A stretch of 64,000 nt of DNA from Streptomyces fumanus (GTDB lineage Bacteria; Actinomycetota; Actinomycetes; Streptomycetales; Streptomycetaceae): positions 1 through 64,000 of the forward strand of contig NZ_BNBI01000015.1 in the NCBI RefSeq assembly GCF_014655295.1, in the 5' to 3' direction. Position numbers and translations under genes: made by a program. This document shows positions 57,274-64,000 of the stretch, in pieces. The notes under the pieces are model-generated. The model made no database searches. It saw only the letters and a program-made list of their open reading frames with translations, and was not told where the DNA came from. Position 1 is the first letter of the stretch, and each line of letters begins with the position of its first letter.

Positions 57274-58787
57274 GACGCCGGGCTTCCTTCCATCACGAGG
57301 TCGAGTACGCGGTGTTCGTCGAGTTCGCGGGCGGGTGCCTCGTGCACGACCCGGCCCTCGCGCAGTACCAGCACGCGGTCGGCGAGGCCGAGCACCTCGG
57401 GGACCTCGCTGGAGACCAGCAGCACGGCGAGGCCCTCGTCGGCGAGGCGCCGGATGACCGCGTACAGCTCGGCGCGGGCGCCGACGTCGACGCCGCGGGT
57501 GGGTTCGTCCAGGAGCAGCACCCGGCAGCCGCGCAGCAGCCAGCGGGCGAGGACCGCCTTCTGCTGGTTGCCGCCGGACAGGGTGCGCACGGGCACGTCC
57601 GGGTTGTCGGGCCGGAGCGACAGTTCGCGGGTGGCGGCGCGGGCGGCGCCCAGTTCGGCGCCGCGGTCGATCCAGCCGGCCCGGGCGAACCGGGACATGG
57701 TGGAGACCGACACGTTGCGGGTGACGGACTCCAGCATCAGCAGGGCCTGGGCCTTGCGTTCCTCGGGGGCGAGGCCGAGTCCGGCGCGGACGGCGGCCCG
57801 TACGCTGCCGGGCCGCAGCGGCCGGCCCCCGACCAGCACCTGTCCGGCGGTGGGCTTGCGGGCGCCGAAGACGGTCTCCAGGATCTCCGAGCGGCCGGAG
57901 CCGACCAGTCCGGCCAGCCCGACGATCTCCCCCGGGCGGACGTCCAGGTCCAGGGGCGCGAACTCGCCCTCGCGGGTCAGCCGCCGCACGCTCAGCACCG
58001 GTTCGGCGGCCGGCGGCGACACGGGCCGGTCGGGGAAGACGTAGGCGACGTTGCGGCCGGTCATCAGGGAGACGACCTCGCTGGTCGGGGTGGACTTCGC
58101 GGGCAGTCCGCGGGCGACGGCGCGGCCGTCCTTGAGGACGGTGACCCGGTCGCCGATGCGGCGGATCTCCTCCAGGCGGTGCGAGATGTAGACGACGGCG
58201 ACTCCGGCGGCGGTCAGGTCGCCGACGATCCGGAAGAGGTTGTCGACCTCGTCGGGGTCGAGGGCGGCGGACGGCTCGTCCATCACGATCAGCCGTACGT
58301 CGTGGGAGAGGGCCCGTGCCATGGAGACGATCTGCTGCTGCGCCGCCGACAACTCCCCCACCAGGCGGCCGGGTTCGATCTCCGGGTGGCCGAGCCGCTT
58401 GAGCAGGGCGCCGGTCGAGGCGCGGGCCGCCTTGCCGCGGACCACGAATCCGGCGGTGGTCGGCTCATGGCCGAGGTGGACGTTCTCGGCGACCGACAGG
58501 TGCTCCACCAGGTCGAGTTCCTGGTAGATGGTGGCGATGCCCAGGCGCATGGCGGCGATGGGCGAGCGCAGCGTCACCTCCTCGCCGCGCCAGCGGATGG
58601 CGCCGGTGTCGGGCTGGTGGGCGCCGGCCAGGACCTTGATGAGGGTGGACTTGCCGGCCCCGTTCTGGCCGAGCAGACAGTGCACCTCGCCGGCCTGGAC
58701 GTCGAGGTCGACGCCGTCCAGGGCCCGGACTCCGGGGAACGACTTGGTGATGCCGGACATGCTGAGCAGCGGTGGTTCTGGTGCCAT
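57270..58787 (-). CDS. Sugar ABC transporter ATP-binding protein (RbsA-like, two ABC domains)
   Basis: A 505-aa protein with two fused ABC domains. The first has Walker A GQNGAGKST (near residue 40), signature LSAAQQQIVSMARAL and Walker B LIVMDEPSAAL. The second begins near 260, with the degenerate loop GLVGSGRSE, signature LSGGNQQKAVLARWL and Walker B VLLLDEPTRGVDVGA. This asymmetry is normal for RbsA/MglA-type CUT2 ATPases. It is first of the importer genes and lies 316 bp downstream of a ROK regulator gene on the same strand. Confidence 0.95.
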   Translation of the reverse strand: MAPEPPLLSMSGITKSFPGVRALDGVDLDVQAGEVHCLLGQNGAGKSTLIKVLAGAHQPDTGAIRWRGEEVTLRSPIAAMRLGIATIYQELDLVEHLSVAENVHLGHEPTTAGFVVRGKAARASTGALLKRLGHPEIEPGRLVGELSAAQQQIVSMARALSHDVRLIVMDEPSAALDPDEVDNLFRIVGDLTAAGVAVVYISHRLEEIRRIGDRVTVLKDGRAVARGLPAKSTPTSEVVSLMTGRNVAYVFPDRPVSPPAAEPVLSVRRLTREGEFAPLDLDVRPGEIVGLAGLVGSGRSEILETVFGARKPTAGQVLVGGRPLRPGSVRAAVRAGLGLAPEERKAQALLMLESVTRNVSVSTMSRFARAGWIDRGAELGAARAATRELSLRPDNPDVPVRTLSGGNQQKAVLARWLLRGCRVLLLDEPTRGVDVGARAELYAVIRRLADEGLAVLLVSSEVPEVLGLADRVLVLREGRVVHEAPARELDEHRVLDLVMEGSPAS

Positions 58788-59103
58788 GTGGGGTCCCCTC
58801 GGCGGGCGTGCGGGCCGGTGACAGGGCAGTTCAGGGCGGTTCGGGGCAGAGCTGGGCGGTGCGTGGCGGTACCGGGAACGGGCACGGCGGGGCGGAGCGC
58901 CGCGCGGGAAGGCGTGCTCTTACCAGGGGTGCGTGCGGGTGGGGTCGTACGGGTGGCGCGTAGGGACGTGCGGCTTGGTACGTACGGACGTGCGGGTGGT
59001 GCGTACCGGAGGTCGTACGGGTGGTGCGTACCGGGGTTGTACGGGTGGTGCGTACGGAGGTCGTACGGGTGGTGTGTGCCGGGGTCGTGCGGGTGGTGCG
59101 GCT
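58788..59103. other. Gene-free stretch with tandem repeats upstream of the RbsA-like gene
   Basis: This 316-bp gap between the ROK regulator stop and the ATPase start must carry the promoter or leader of the importer operon. Its right part is the 24-25-bp tandem repeat array described separately. Both strands have open frames here (a Tyr-Ala-Pro-Pro-Val-Arg-Pro repeat on the minus strand), but neither looks like a real protein. Confidence 0.6.
58989..59100. repeat. Tandem array of about five 24-25-bp repeats
   Basis: The core CGTACGGGTGGTG, with T/C variants, recurs at 58989, 59014, 59038, 59062 and 59086. Spacing is 25, 24, 24 and 24 bp, and the intervening bases (CGTACCGGGGT-like) are also similar. 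A looser copy may precede it at 58947. The array lies immediately after the ROK stop codon and upstream of the importer genes. Confidence 0.9.
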
Positions 59104-60294
59104 CTACGCGGGGGAGAACAGGTGGTCGCTGATGAGCCGGGCCGCGCCGATGACTCCGGCGGTGGGGCCCAGTTCACCGAGCACGATGGGCAGGTTGCCG
59201 GTCGCCAGCGGCAGCGACTGGCGGTAGACCTGGGTGCGGATCGCGGCGAGCAGGGTGTGGCCGAGGCCGGTCACCCCGCCGCCGATCACCACGAGACCGG
59301 GGTTGAAGAAGCTGACCAGGCCGGCGATGACCTGGCCGGTGCGGTTGCCGCCCTCGCGGATCAGGTCGAGGGCGGTGGCGTCGCCCGCGGCGGCCGCGGC
59401 GGCGACGTCGGCGGCGCTGAGGCCCCCGTTCGTCTCCAGGCGGGTCGCGAGTTCGGCCGACCGGCCCTGCTGGGCGGCCTCCTCGGCGTCGCGGGCGAGT
59501 GCCGCGCCGCTGAAGTGGGCCTCCAGGCAGCCCCGGTTGCCGCAGGCGCAGGGGCGGCCGTCGGGCACGGCCTGGATGTGCCCGATGTCGCCCGCGCTGC
59601 CCGTCGTTCCGCGGTAGACCTGACCGCCGACGATGATGCCGCAGCCGATACCGGTGCCGATCTTGACGACGAGGAAGTCCTGCACGGTGCGGGCGACGCC
59701 CGCGTGCTGCTCCCCCAGCGCCATCAGGTTCACGTCGTTGTCGACCATGACGGGGCAGCCGAGTTCCTGGCTGAGCGCCTCCCGTACGGGGAAGCCGTCC
59801 CAGCCCGGCATGATCGGCGGTGCCACGGGGACGCCCTCGGGGAAGCGGACGGGCCCGGGGACGCCGATGCCGGCGCCGTCGAAGCCCTCCGCGAGCCCCG
59901 AGGCCCGCAGCTTGGCGGCCATGGACAGGACCTGCTCGAAGACCGCGACGGGTCCCTCGCGGACGTCCATGGGCTGGTTGATGTGTCCGAGGATCTCCAG
60001 CTCGGCGTTGGTGACGGCGACGTCGACCGAGGTCGCGCCGATGTCGACGCCGAGGAAACGCAGGTGCGGGTGGAGCCGGATGTTGTGCGAGCGGCGCCCG
60101 CCGCGGGAGGCGGCGAGTCCGTCGGCCACGACCAGCCCGGTCTCCAGCAGCCGGTCCACCTCGACGGCCAGCTTCGACCGGGAGAGGTCGACCTGGTCGC
60201 CCAGTTGGGCACGGGAGTTGGGGCCGCCGTCGCGCAACAGCTTCAGCAGCTTGGCCTGGTGGGCGTTGGCGGGTCGTGCGGTCATGCGTCTCAC
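59104..60294 (-). CDS. ROK family transcriptional regulator
   Basis: A 396-aa protein. The GTG at 60294 is chosen because GGAGG lies upstream at good distance; ATG 60285 is the alternative. An N-terminal winged HTH (NAHQAKLLKLLRDGGPNSRAQLGDQVDLSRSKLA) is fused to a ROK sugar-kinase-like domain: FLGVDIGATSVDVAVT, PVMVDNDVNLMALGE, IGTGIGCGIIVGGQVYRGTTGSAGDIGHIQ. The zinc-binding CACGNRGCLEAH motif is intact. It probably represses the downstream sugar importer and catabolic genes and is released by a sugar ligand. Confidence 0.93.
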   Translation of the reverse strand: MRRMTARPANAHQAKLLKLLRDGGPNSRAQLGDQVDLSRSKLAVEVDRLLETGLVVADGLAASRGGRRSHNIRLHPHLRFLGVDIGATSVDVAVTNAELEILGHINQPMDVREGPVAVFEQVLSMAAKLRASGLAEGFDGAGIGVPGPVRFPEGVPVAPPIMPGWDGFPVREALSQELGCPVMVDNDVNLMALGEQHAGVARTVQDFLVVKIGTGIGCGIIVGGQVYRGTTGSAGDIGHIQAVPDGRPCACGNRGCLEAHFSGAALARDAEEAAQQGRSAELATRLETNGGLSAADVAAAAAAGDATALDLIREGGNRTGQVIAGLVSFFNPGLVVIGGGVTGLGHTLLAAIRTQVYRQSLPLATGNLPIVLGELGPTAGVIGAARLISDHLFSPA

Positions 60295-60462
60295 GAGCCC
60301 CTCCCCGCCTCAATCGGCCGCCTGCTGTCGTGCTTTCGAAGGGAACGTAGCAGCGGCTGCCGAAGCTGGGAAGAAGCTGTGCACAGATTGCCGCCGACTT
60401 TTTCCACTCACAGGACAAAGAACGGCGTCACGCCGGTCCCGCACGCCCCCGGCAGCGGCCTT

Positions 60463-61146
60463 TCAGGACCCCGGCTCCGCACGGGCGTGGTACGAGCGCC
60501 GGGTGTGCTCGGTGTGCTCCCGCATCAACCGGGTCGCGCGCTGCTCGTCCCGGTCGGCGATGGCGGCGATCAGCTCGCGGTGCTCCACCCAGGACTGCCG
60601 TCCGCGCTGCCGGGCGACCGGCGTGTAGTACCAGCGGACCCGGCGGTCGACCTGGGCGGCGAGCTCGGCGAGGACGGCGTTCCCGGCGAGTTCCATCACC
60701 TTGGCGTGGAAGCGGGCGTTCAGGGCGACCGCGGCGTCCACGTCGTCGGCGGCGACGGCCCGCTCGCCCTCGGCGCACAGCTCCTCCAGGGCGGCCACAC
60801 CCGCGTCGCCGGCGCCCGCGGCGGCGAGCCGGGCGGCCTCGGCCTCCAGCAGCGTACGGACGGTCAGGAGCTGGTCGGCCTCGGCCTCGGTCGGCTCGTG
60901 CACGAAGGCGCCCTGGGCGGGGCGGAGATCGACCCAGCCCTCGCTGTTCAGCCGCTGGAGGGCCTCGCGCACGGGCTGGCGGGAGACGCCGAGGTGGCCG
61001 GCGAGTTCGCTCTCCACGAGGTGCTGGCCCGGGCCGAGGGCGCGGGTGGTGATGAGCTCCAGCAGGGCCTCGTAGACCCGGTCCCGCAGCGGGCCGGGGC
61101 GTTCGAGCTTGGGTACCGCCCCCTGGGGCAGTCCGGTCGACAACAT
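60463..61146 (-). CDS. GntR family regulator, FCD (FadR-like) subfamily
   Basis: A 227-aa regulator. The N-terminal winged HTH includes PLRDRVYEALLELITTRALGPG and LAGHLGVSRQPVREALQRLNSEGWVDLRPAQGAFV. The C-terminal FCD helical domain has LLTVRTLLEAEAARLAA, FHAKVMELAGNAVLAEL and the metal-binding His-containing WVEHRELIAAIADRDEQRATRLMREHTEH. FCD regulators usually sense small organic acids. It is separated by 168 bp from the ROK gene and 141 bp from the KAS III-like gene. Oxalate or another carboxylate is a possible ligand given the OFA transporters, but this is only an inference. Confidence 0.93.
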   Translation of the reverse strand: MLSTGLPQGAVPKLERPGPLRDRVYEALLELITTRALGPGQHLVESELAGHLGVSRQPVREALQRLNSEGWVDLRPAQGAFVHEPTEAEADQLLTVRTLLEAEAARLAAAGAGDAGVAALEELCAEGERAVAADDVDAAVALNARFHAKVMELAGNAVLAELAAQVDRRVRWYYTPVARQRGRQSWVEHRELIAAIADRDEQRATRLMREHTEHTRRSYHARAEPGS

Positions 61147-61287
61147 CGCGGTCCCCTCGGCGAAGACGATGGTAAACGGAAAGACAGCGCTGATCGCGGA
61201 ACGGTAAAGACCGTAAAGGGATTATCAAGTGTCTTTCGTCTACAGTCTACGGTGCGCGCGTCGGTACGCCGGGGCGGGCCGGGGCGC

Positions 61288-62235
61288 TCAGGGGCAGCGG
61301 ACGACCTGTCCGGCGTAGGAGAGGTTGCCGCCGAAGCCGAACAGGAGGACCGGGTCGCCGGTGCCGATCTCGCCGCGTTCGACCAGCTTGGCCAGGGCGA
61401 GCGGGATGCTGGCCCCTGAGGTGTTGCCGGACTCGGTGACATCGCGGGCGACCACGGCGCGGCGGGCGCCGATCCGCTCGGCGAGGGGTTCGATGATGCG
61501 CAGGTTGGCCTGGTGCAGGACGACGGCGGCGAGGTCGGCGGGGTCGGTGCCGGCCCGGGCGCAGACCTCGCGGGCGATCGCGGGCAGCCTGGTGGTGGCC
61601 CAGCGGTAGACGCTCTGCCCCTCCTGGGCGAAGCGCGGGGGCGTGCCCTCGATGCGTACGGCGTGGCCCATCTCGGGCACCGAGCCCCACAGCACCGGCC
61701 CGATGCCGGGTTCCGCGCCCGGGGCGCACGGCTCGACGACCGCGGCGCCGGCCCCGTCGCCGACGAGGACGCAGGTGGTGCGGTCGGTCCAGTCGGTGAC
61801 GTCGGACATCTTGTCGGCGCCGACGACCAGGGCGCGGCGCGCGGCACCGGCGCGGACGGCGTGGTCGGCGGTGGCGAGGGCGTGCGTGAAGCCGGCGCAG
61901 ACCACGTTGACGTCCATGGTGGCGGGCGCGGCCATGCCCAGCCGGGCGGCGACGCGGGCGGCCATGTTCGGGGAGCGGTCGATGGCGGTGGAGGTGGCGA
62001 CCAGCACCAGGTCGACCTCGCCGGGGGCGAGCCCGGCCGCGGCGAGGGCCTTGGCGGCGGCGTGCGCGGCCAGCTCGTCGACCGGTTCGTCGGGACCGGC
62101 GATGCGGCGGGTGCGGATGCCGACCCGGCTCGTGATCCACTCGTCGCTGGTGTCGACCAGGCCCGCCAGGTCCTCGTTGGTGAGGATCCTGGCGGGCTGG
62201 TAGTGGCCGACGCCGCTGATACGCGAGCCGTGCAT
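61288..62235 (-). CDS. Beta-ketoacyl-ACP synthase III-like protein (FabH family)
   Basis: A 315-aa thiolase-fold protein. The catalytic triad of KAS III enzymes is complete: Cys113 in DVNVVCAGFTHAL, His241 in VVLHQANLRI and Asn271 in ESGNTSGASIPLAL. The N-terminus ISGVGHYQPARILTNEDLAGLVDTSDEWI and the C-terminal GFGGNLSYAG are typical. No ACP, FabD, FabF or polyketide genes are adjacent, so it is a stand-alone paralogue rather than part of the fab operon. It may start a specialised fatty acid or act on a CoA substrate in secondary metabolism. Confidence 0.92.
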   Translation of the reverse strand: MHGSRISGVGHYQPARILTNEDLAGLVDTSDEWITSRVGIRTRRIAGPDEPVDELAAHAAAKALAAAGLAPGEVDLVLVATSTAIDRSPNMAARVAARLGMAAPATMDVNVVCAGFTHALATADHAVRAGAARRALVVGADKMSDVTDWTDRTTCVLVGDGAGAAVVEPCAPGAEPGIGPVLWGSVPEMGHAVRIEGTPPRFAQEGQSVYRWATTRLPAIAREVCARAGTDPADLAAVVLHQANLRIIEPLAERIGARRAVVARDVTESGNTSGASIPLALAKLVERGEIGTGDPVLLFGFGGNLSYAGQVVRCP

Positions 62236-62378
62236 GGGCGGACACCCCTCTGCCTTCGGGTTGCGGGATCCACCAGTCTGATCAGTGACTCACGGGTACG
62301 GCGGCAGGTGAAGCGACAGGAAACGGCAGCGCGGCTTGTCGGCTTCCGTCAGACGCGCGGGGGCCGGACGGGTGTCCG

Positions 62379-62513
62379 TCACCCGGTGAACAACTGGGTC
62401 GCCTTCCGTACCAGTTCGTACAGGCCGTAGGCGAGCGGCAGCCCGACCCAGGCCCAGGCCAGGACGGTCAGGCCGCGCCGGTCAGGCGGACTCTGGCTGC
62501 TGTCGGGGGACAT
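62379..62513 (-). CDS. MFS transporter small subunit (44 aa, one TM)
   Basis: A 44-aa peptide beginning MSPDSSQSPPDRRG and continuing with a single hydrophobic helix LTVLAWAWVGLPLAYGLYEL, then a short basic tail. Its ATG at 62513 lies inside the last codons of the OFA transporter gene (32-bp overlap in another frame), so translation is coupled. Short one-TM proteins of this type accompany OFA-family transporters in actinobacteria and are called 'MFS transporter small subunit'. It is too short to appear in routine ORF scans. A structural or stabilising role is inferred. Confidence 0.75.
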   Translation of the reverse strand: MSPDSSQSPPDRRGLTVLAWAWVGLPLAYGLYELVRKATQLFTG

Positions 62514-63819
62514 CGGCGGCCTCCTCGGTCTCGGCGCGGGGGACGTGGTGGCGGGGGTGGACGGGGCGGACGAGTTCGTTGGCGGCGAAGCCGACGGCCA
62601 GCAGGCCGATCATGATCACCAGGGAGAGGGCGTACAGGGAGGAGCCGTGGTGGCCGGCCTCCTCGCGCCGGTCGGCGATCCAGTTGACGATCAGCGGCCC
62701 GAGGACGCCGGCGGTGGACCAGGCGGTGAGCAGCCGGCCGTGGATGGCGCCGACCTGGTAGGTGCCGAAGAGGTCCTTCAGATAGGCGGGCGCGGTGGCG
62801 AAACCGCCGCCGTAGAAGGAGAGGATGACCAGCGCGCAGAGCACGAACAGCGGCTTGGAGGAGTCGCCGAACAGCGCGATCAGGGCGTACATCACCGCGC
62901 CGGCGCCCAGGTAGACGCGGTAGACGTTCTTGCGGCCGATCAGGTCGGAGGCGGAGGACCAGCCGATCCGGCCGGCCATGTTGGCGGCCGACAGCAGGGC
63001 CACGAATCCGGCGGCGGCGGTCGCGGAGACCGGTGTGGAGGTGCCGGCGAAGAAGTCGGTGATCATCGGGGCGGCCTTCTCCAGGATGCCGATGCCCGCC
63101 GTGACGTTCATGCAGAGCACGATCCACAGGCACCAGAACTGCGGGGTGCGGACCGCGCCGCGCGCCGAGACCTGCGGCCCGGCGAGCGCGCTCGGCGCGC
63201 CCTGGACCGGACGCGCGGTGCGCGGCACCCGCACCAGCAGCACGCCCAGCGTCATGAACACGGCGTACGTCAGTCCGTGCACCAGGAAGGCGAGGGCGAT
63301 GCCGGAGCTGTCGTCGCCGAAGGACTCCAGCATCCGCGCCGACCAGGGCGAGGCGATCAGCGCGCCGCCGCCGAAGCCCATGATGGCGATGCCGGTGGCC
63401 ATGCCGGGCCGGTCCGGGAACCACTTGATCAGGGTGGAGACGGGCGAGATGTAGCCGATGCCGAGGCCGATGCCGCCGACGAAGCCGTAGCCGAGGACGA
63501 TCAGCCAGTACTGCTCGGTGGCCGCGCCCAGCGCGGAGAGCAGGAAGCCGGAGGAGAAGCAGACCAGGGCGACGGTCATCGCCCAGCGCGGGCCGCGCCG
63601 CTCGACCAGGGTGCCGCCGAACGCGGCGGACAGCCCGAGCATCACGATGCCGAGCTGGAAGGGGAGCGCGCTCTGGGTGCCGCTGAGGCCGAGCGCGGAC
63701 TCCAGCGGCGGTTTGAACACGGACCAGGCGTACGCCTGCCCGATGGAGAGGTGGACCGAGAGGGCGGCCGGGGGGACGAGCCAGCGGCTCCAGCCGGGGG
63801 GTGCGACGGGGGGACTCAT
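62482..63819 (-). CDS. OFA family MFS transporter (second oxalate/formate-type antiporter)
   Basis: A 445-aa, 12-TM transporter from ATG 63819. TM1 contains LSVHLSIGQAYAWSVFKPPLE, and YISPVSTLIKWFPDRPGMATGIAIMGFGGGALIASPW after TM4 is diagnostic of the OFA family; AGRIGWSSASDLIGRKNVYR is the central loop. It belongs to a different OFA branch from the transporter at 38084. The overlapping small-subunit gene follows it. Unlike the first OFA gene it is not next to oxc/frc, so its substrate may be another carboxylate. Frame-open sequence upstream of the ATG is not convincing coding sequence. Confidence 0.88.
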   Translation of the reverse strand: MSPPVAPPGWSRWLVPPAALSVHLSIGQAYAWSVFKPPLESALGLSGTQSALPFQLGIVMLGLSAAFGGTLVERRGPRWAMTVALVCFSSGFLLSALGAATEQYWLIVLGYGFVGGIGLGIGYISPVSTLIKWFPDRPGMATGIAIMGFGGGALIASPWSARMLESFGDDSSGIALAFLVHGLTYAVFMTLGVLLVRVPRTARPVQGAPSALAGPQVSARGAVRTPQFWCLWIVLCMNVTAGIGILEKAAPMITDFFAGTSTPVSATAAAGFVALLSAANMAGRIGWSSASDLIGRKNVYRVYLGAGAVMYALIALFGDSSKPLFVLCALVILSFYGGGFATAPAYLKDLFGTYQVGAIHGRLLTAWSTAGVLGPLIVNWIADRREEAGHHGSSLYALSLVIMIGLLAVGFAANELVRPVHPRHHVPRAETEEAADVPRQQPESA

Positions 63820-64000
63820 GATCCGGAACGGTAGGTACCGCCCGGCGCGTTGAGAAGACCCCGGACACCACGCGATCGCCGCACACGCGCCGGGGTCCGC
63901 CCCGCCGCCCGGGCCGGAGTACGACACGCGGGCGGCGGGCATCCGGGACGAGACCCGGCTGAAGGGGACCACGGCGGTGTCCCGCACCTGCGGGATCATG
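63820..64000. other. Terminal stretch without a supported gene
   Basis: These 181 bp must hold the promoter of the OFA transporter gene on the minus strand. The + strand frame ending ...TAVSRTCGIM at the window edge might be the start of a divergent gene, but no start codon or ribosome-binding site stands out. Confidence 0.4.

Noticed and set aside
58947..59100. CRISPR array
   Set aside because: The repeats are contiguous 24-25-bp units without unique spacers, and no cas genes are nearby.
63820..64000. N-terminal 60-residue extension of the second OFA transporter
   Set aside because: The sequence is not conserved in character, and OFA proteins begin close to the chosen ATG 63819.

Overview
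The window is chromosomal DNA of a high-GC actinomycete, almost certainly a Streptomyces. Codon third positions are nearly all G or C. Many starts are GTG, 4-bp ATGA/GTGA overlaps are common, and the gene content is typical of the genus: an XRE/DUF397 pair, MHS and OFA transporters, a ROK-controlled sugar ABC system and an Ebo operon. One stretch, about 26.6-32.4 kb, has visibly lower GC and looks horizontally acquired.

Layout. 1-2.2 kb: the 3' end of a 6-phosphogluconate dehydrogenase gene, a histidine phosphatase and a two-TM membrane protein. 2.2-7.2 kb: a quinate/shikimate catabolic locus (dehydroshikimate dehydratase, shikimate dehydrogenase, TetR regulator, MHS transporter) with two matching 24-bp palindromes in front of its two transcription units. 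7.2-9.0 kb: a PPOX-family protein and a beta-lactamase-like hydrolase. 9.1-13.6 kb: an MFS exporter, a single-chain DppB-DppC permease fusion and a lipoprotein solute-binding protein, preceded by a Zur-box-like site; no ATPase gene is present. 13.7-15.3 kb: a GNAT gene, a DUF397 gene and an XRE regulator. 15.4-24.0 kb: a secreted GH16 protein, an ABC sugar importer with a GH1 beta-glucosidase, and a divergent secreted beta-helix protein. 24.2-26.3 kb: an EF-G paralogue.

The island (about 26.6-32.4 kb) ends near a tRNA-Leu(GAG) gene and contains the broken C-terminal part of a large serine recombinase. Its cargo is read on the minus strand: a CD-NTase gene overlapping a Cap15-type 2TM/beta-barrel effector (a minimal CBASS pair), then a 578-aa protein with a divergent diadenylate-cyclase (DAC) domain, an Mrr-like nuclease, and a broken actinobacterial hypothetical gene cut at the island edge. 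The side-by-side CD-NTase/Cap15 and degenerate-DAC genes are the most unusual part of the window.

32.9-39.5 kb: oxalate catabolism (oxalyl-CoA decarboxylase, formyl-CoA transferase, NDP-forming acyl-CoA synthetase, OFA antiporter) behind a perfect inverted repeat. 39.6-40.8 kb: a Tat-exported sugar isomerase-like protein. 40.9-48.6 kb: a seven-gene translationally coupled Ebo-type operon that starts with an inositol-3-phosphate synthase and includes a UbiA prenyltransferase, a TIM-barrel protein, EboA, EboB (TatD), EboE and an alkaline-phosphatase-fold enzyme. 48.8-60.3 kb: a minus-strand sugar or keto-sugar utilisation block (ROK regulator, RbsA/RbsC/RbsB-like ABC importer, Gfo/Idh dehydrogenase, TIM-barrel isomerase, and a secreted multidomain sorbosone-dehydrogenase/PKD/CBM6/ThuA/DUF1080 protein). 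60.4-63.8 kb: a GntR regulator, a KAS III-like enzyme, and a second OFA transporter overlapping a 44-aa small membrane subunit. The last ~180 bp hold no gene I can support.
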